DNA of 64,000 nt from Plazaster borealis (Eukaryota; Echinodermata; Asteroidea; Forcipulatida; Labidiasteridae), in assembly GCA_021014325.1 (NCBI GenBank), contig CM037472.1, positions 21,065,063 through 21,129,062 on the forward strand. The letters run 5' to 3'. A program made the position numbers and the translations under genes. Each line of letters opens with the position of its first letter. The first letter of the stretch is position 1. Below the pieces are notes generated by a model, which saw only the letters and a program-made list of their open reading frames with translations, did not search any database and had not been told where the DNA came from. Shown piece after piece: positions 54,801 to 60,800 of this stretch.

Positions 54801-57800
54801 ACAATGTGTGGAACTCTTTTTTGTTGGCAAAACATATTTTTTTAAATACACTGTTTGGGCACTTTGATCTATTAATCAAACAAACACACTTCATATGCTA
54901 TTGTGCATATTTAATCCAAATTTACCAAGTGGCGTATTTGATCTCGGCAGGATCAAGTCAAGACAGGTTGCTGCAAATTACTTGAATCAAAAACCATTGT
55001 ATCATTTTTCATTTTGACTTGGCAAGTAATTTGCAGCAACCTCTCAAGTCAGGTTGCTGCAAATTACTTGCCAAGTCAAATAGACAAATGATACAATGGT
55101 TTTTTATTCAAATGTTGATTTTTATGCAAGGATGACAGGTTTTCTCAGAGGTAGACAGTAGGCCTTGCTGGTCCAACCTCAAAGTCTAAGGACAGCTTTG
55201 TGATGCCATATAAAAAAAAGAGAGCAAAAAGTTTTGTGATAACTTCTGGCTTTCCCCTTCTCCGTCTATTTAGTATTAACGATTCTATGTTGTTCCAGCT
55301 GTATATTCTGAGAAGAAATTATTGAATTCTATTGGTGATTTGCTGCCTGTTATTATTACTAAGTATTGCCTACTTTAAGAAATCTCTCACTGTATATAAA
55401 TATATATATATACTAAGTTATCCCTCCTGATGTCGGACCATTCAATATAATCCACTGTGGTCTTGAATGACAGATAAACTATGCTATCCTACAATATGGT
55501 ATCATAAGACAGCATTCTCCCTTAACAGCAGTATGTTGGTCAAATACTAGTTAAAAACATCTGAGGACCAGTCTAAATTCCTTTCCAAGTAACTCGGCTG
55601 CCTAGTTCGGTGCTAAAAACAACCCTATTATTATCAAAGATGAACAAGTTACAAAGCTGATAGACTAGGTAAATGGTGTGCTAACTGGTCCCTCTGGACA
55701 AACCGTGAAGTGGTGAATGCAACTACACAGACTTATACAATTATTTCTGTGCACAGTTGTGAAACCACACACAACCAATGCAGTTGAATGGTTTCAAATG
55801 GTTGGTCAACTCGCTGGAAAATAGTAGCAAGAGTACGAGGGTTAATACCCGACAAGATTCAACAAATGCAAGCAGGAAAGCTCAGCTACAACTCCTGTTA
55901 TTGTGAGAAGACATAAGGAAGAAAAGATTACTTATGAACAATAGACATAAAGTGCAATTTATTCATGATGTCTGTAATGGACTGTGCAAGTCATTTGCAT
56001 TGAAATGTTTGGTTTTGTTAAAGTGCGTGATTTGGTTTCCTTCACATATTAAAAGAATGTACATGGGAACCCAGGGAATGTGCACAAAACTTGCACGGTC
56101 TTATTTGGACAAAATGTAAGCACAGTGAGCTTATGAGCTATATAAGCTGTTTGCAGACATTTATGCTATTACTGTCGTAGTATTTCATTTCTAATCACTC
56201 GTTTAAAAAAACCCAATTTTTTCCGTCATGCCTTTTTAGCTTTAGGCTAGTTTTTGTTGTTGCTTAAGTTTCCTTCCTCCCCCTGAAGTTTCTCCTTTGT
56301 TAGACTGGTTTGCACTTCTTTTTGTTTCCCTTGCAACCGCCCCCCCCCCCCCACAAAAAAAAAGAAAAAAAGTTATCTCTTGCAAATAACATTGACTGAA
56401 TTACCAAAATTATTCCAAGCTACCAGAACATCATCATGTACAACACAATTTATTTTCAATAATACATGTACTATCACTCTTTGTGTATGAAAGTAAAATA
56501 GAACAAAAGGGTGTGTCTTTTCTGGAATCCATACACTCAAGTCTTTCATCCATTCTCAAGTGTGATTCTTCTACATCTCTTAAGAAGGACATCACTTTTC
56601 TCTCACAAGACTTAAATAATCAATGTGCTCTTTGCAAAGTTCTACAAGTCTATTGTATTCTAGTGTCATGGACCAATCAATATAGTGTGTAAGAGAAGTG
56701 AAGCAGGCATTTTATCACTACATGAGCGCACTTCTTTACCTGATAATGTAGTGGGATGATCAATATTTAGATCCTTATCCACTGCACACACTCAGTAGCA
56801 GACGAGTCTATTGTGTTATCTGTACTTGTCAAACAGCCCACTCTTATTGGCTTAGCTGGCTTTACATGAATAAGCTTACAATAGCCATGGGTATTTGCAT
56901 ATAGCTGATGGCGGGGGCTTGAGATGGATTTTTTTTTTATATGGAGGGAAAAGTTGTTTACAATTGTTCGGTGCTGTCAGAGTTACGACATGATGTTGAG
57001 TAGACAGATCACATGTTGGTTGTTGAGACAATGTGAGTGATGTTGGTGATCCGTTCAGAAGCAGTGAGAATGCAAGAATGTCTTGTTGGAGAAGACTGGA
57101 CTCAAACTGGGGACATGTGCAGCAATTTTGGTCTGGAATTATGGTGAAATGAACAACAATTTGAATGTGGAACTCTGGTGAACTAAACAGCAATTTCAAT
57201 GTGGAACTGTGGTGAAATAGCAAATTGAATGTGGAACTGTGGTCAATTAAACAGCATTTTGAATGTAGAACTGCGGTGAAAGAAACAGCAATTTGAATGT
57301 GGAAGTCTAGTGAATTAAACAGCATTTTGAATGTGGAACTGCGGTGAAATAAACAGCATTTTGAATGTGGAACTGCGGTGAAATAAACAGCATTTTGAAT
57401 GTGGAACTGCGGTGAAATAAACAGCAATTTGAATGTGGAAGTCTAGTGAATTAAACAGCATTTTGAATGTGGAACTGCGGTGAAATAAACAACATTTTGA
57501 ATGTGGAACTGCGGTGAAATAAACAGCATTTTCAATGTGGAACTGCGGTGGAAGAAACAGCAATTTGAATGTGGAATTCTGGTGAAATAAACAGTAACTT
57601 GGATATCTTACAGTGCTGTTTGAATGAGACTTCCAGCAGTTGTGTTCAAATGAGTGGTATGAAACTCACACTGCCATGAAATGTCGGTCTCCAGACTAGC
57701 TTGGCAAGATGACAACGCTTTGCATTAGAACATTTGTTCAGTGTGGACTCCCTTGGATAGTTCTAATGCAAGGATAACACACACACTAGTCATCATGGGT

Positions 57801-60800
57801 GCAGCAGAGAGCAGTTCATCAATATCTCCCAGAGGAAGTGTACCACATCTTGGCTTCTCAAAAATTGATAATAAACTCAAAAGAAGGGTCAGAAAAGTTT
57901 CAAAGATCTCTGCGAATTATTGTGTACAGTGTTTTGACACTACTCTTTTTATCTACCAGGGACCAAGTTCATAGAGCTGCTTAAGCACAAAATTAAGCTA
58001 AGCATGAAACAATGTTTCTTACCACTGAAATACGATATCACACGAACGATTTGTTACTGGTTTCATGCTTATTTTGTTTGGCTTAAAATGTTTAAGCTGC
58101 ATTTTCTGCTTAAGCAGCTCTATTAACTCTTTCACGCGCCGACCATTCGAAGAAAAAAAATAAAAAATAAAAAAATAAAGATCACACGGCCAGACAGTTT
58201 TCAGAATGGGAAGAGGACTCTTGAGGGTGCTATTGTGACCTGTGTTTTGGGGGATCGCCATTTGCAAAAAAATTATGTTTCCATATGATCAATTTATGAC
58301 TAAAATAAATGGTGCATGAAAGGGTCAAATTGGGCCCTGTAGCAGGTTAGACAGTTATTTGTTATTGACATTTGTTGCACATTTTGTGTCAAGGTACAGT
58401 GCATGATGACAAAGGATTAAAGTTGTTTACAATTTCTTATATTTACTTTACTCCTCACAGAGAACCGTATCCCTGTTAGCTGACAGGAAGGAGCTGGAAG
58501 CTTTAAGAGAATCAACCAAAAAAGTATCTGAATCCACCAGCCCTAGAGAGAGGAATGTGGTGCAGGAGTTCCTCAGGTAAGACATGTCAAAACAGTCATA
58601 GAATTAAAGAGGGGCTCCAAGGTCAAATTCAGTTTTGTGATGCACTCATTTTCCAATAGATAAAGTCCTCATGAAAGTGGAAAAAATTACAAATCTCTAA
58701 CCTCATGTTAAAGCAGTGTAAAATGCCATCGTATTTGATGCCCTTCCAGTTCAAATTATGTCAACATCCAAAAACATACAATGATGTCACATTTGAAATA
58801 TATGAGTCTGTTCATTTTTTATACAGGACATTTTTGGTTCATTCCTGAATTTGTATGATATTCAATTGACCCTTTAACTGATGCAAAAAATCCTCTTTGG
58901 AATGTACAGACCCATTTGCTGTTGATATCCTTTGACGTCATGTTTAAAATTTCACTCTGAAAGAGTATAATATAAGTTGCATCTCCTTAAGGTGATCCCT
59001 TGGCTGCCCCTTCCCAAGTTGTATCTAAACTTGTGTGTGATTCCTGGCTACACTGCAGTTAAAGGTTGTATGGCTTCTGACTGAAATGCAAACAGAGATA
59101 TTGAGAAAATAGGGAGATCGCCAACATATGTCTAGATAGCTCAATTGTTAGAGTGCGAGCACGTTAATTCGGAAGTTTGTTGGTTCAAATCTCGCCCTAG
59201 TCAATTTTTCTTTGTTCAACCCCACATTATTTAAAAACACAGTCCGCTTCCCTTGTGGTTTAATACTTGGTATACATGTTGTGTCACATAGAGTGCTGAC
59301 ACTGATCTTTGACAATTACCAGTGTTGGCTATGTGCTTCAACAAACTACCTTGTTCCTGTTGTTTTTCCTTAGTGGAAGCACAGAGAGATGGGTGAGTCT
59401 AGGCGAGAGAGCCCGGACTGGTACCCACACCCTCCAGCAGTCTCTGACAGACTACAATGCCTTCTTAGACAAAGCCAAGGAGTCTAGGATCTGGTTAGCT
59501 GCCACGGAGGAGGCTGTTGCTGATGGTTCCATGATCAGCCCTGGGGTGGAGTCAGCTCAAGAGATGGTGGACGCTAACCAGGTAGGTTGAGTCCTCTGGA
59601 AGCTGTGGTGGTCATAATAGATGGCTTTGTGTAACTGGACTGTTTCATGTTTAGTTTGGTTTGATCCAGTTTGATCTTGAGAAACTTATTGTTATTGCTT
59701 AGTTAATTGCTTAGTTATTGCTTAGTTAATGGTTGTCTGTATGGAAGTTTGTCCTTGAAAGTCAATCCTTGCTGCAGTCAGAATGCAACACTCGTTGGTC
59801 TGACTCAAGGTTGACAGTAAACTGCATTGGCACTATATAAAATAATGATATTATTGAATAAAAACTCAATCTAACAGTGCTATGAATATTTGATCTTGTT
59901 TCTTCCAGGCCACGTGTTCAGACATCGCCAGTAAGAAAGCTGTGTTTCTCATCATCAGTGAGCAGGCGGATAAACTCTGCCATGGTCTGAGCCACAGAGA
60001 GAGGGAGACGGTGCAGCATAGCATCCAACAGATCGGCGGGCAGTTAACTTCACTGGAACAACGGGCACTGAATAAACACAAGCTCCTACAGACGTGTGTT
60101 GTCGAGAGAAGGGTATTTATTGATTCTTTTTTTGGATAATTACAAAACAGGGTTTGCCCTTAACCTTTTCAGTGACTGGCCAGCAGGACTAGTTAGCTTG
60201 CTGTTTTACTAGTCCATCATCTTTTTCACTAGTCAATGGTTCAATGGTTCATATTAAATACGGCTTTTAGGGATGCTTTTCAACACTGAACTAGCCAGCC
60301 GGACCAATAGGAGATGGTTTTGACTGGTCCTCCGGTGTTAAAATTAACACAAAAAAGTAGCTAAGCACAACAAAATTATGCTAACCAAAATATGGTTACC
60401 TGCCAAAATGCCATTTCTCATGTACAATATGTGACTGGTATACTGCTTTTAAGCAATATTTTCTGCTTTAGCAGCTCTATGAAATTGGGCTCAGGGTGCA
60501 TTGTAATTAGACTCCTGGGGTGACTTCTTTTGTAGAGATCTTTCTTTGAGGTGTCTTTTCATCCTCTGTTTTAAGACTGTTATTTGAACACTGTTTGTAT
60601 CTTCCTCATGTCAGGACTTCTGGCAGCAGTTTGAGTCCTGTTCAGAATGGCTTGCCGAGAAGGAGCCATTTGTTTTGAGGAAGGAGAATCCTAAACTACA
60701 GGTGTCTGCTGTTGTCCAACAGGTCTTTGAAGCAAAGGTGGGTTGATGTCCCGAAATACACACACACAAGATCAATATTCATGTGAACGAAATTTATCAA

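Noticed and set aside
56876..57563. Minus-strand ORFs of 183 and 82 codons with repeating HIQNAV/FTAVPHSKCC motifs
   Set aside because: They are translations of the 34-bp minisatellite. The unit has no stop in any frame, and the motif changes frame every unit.
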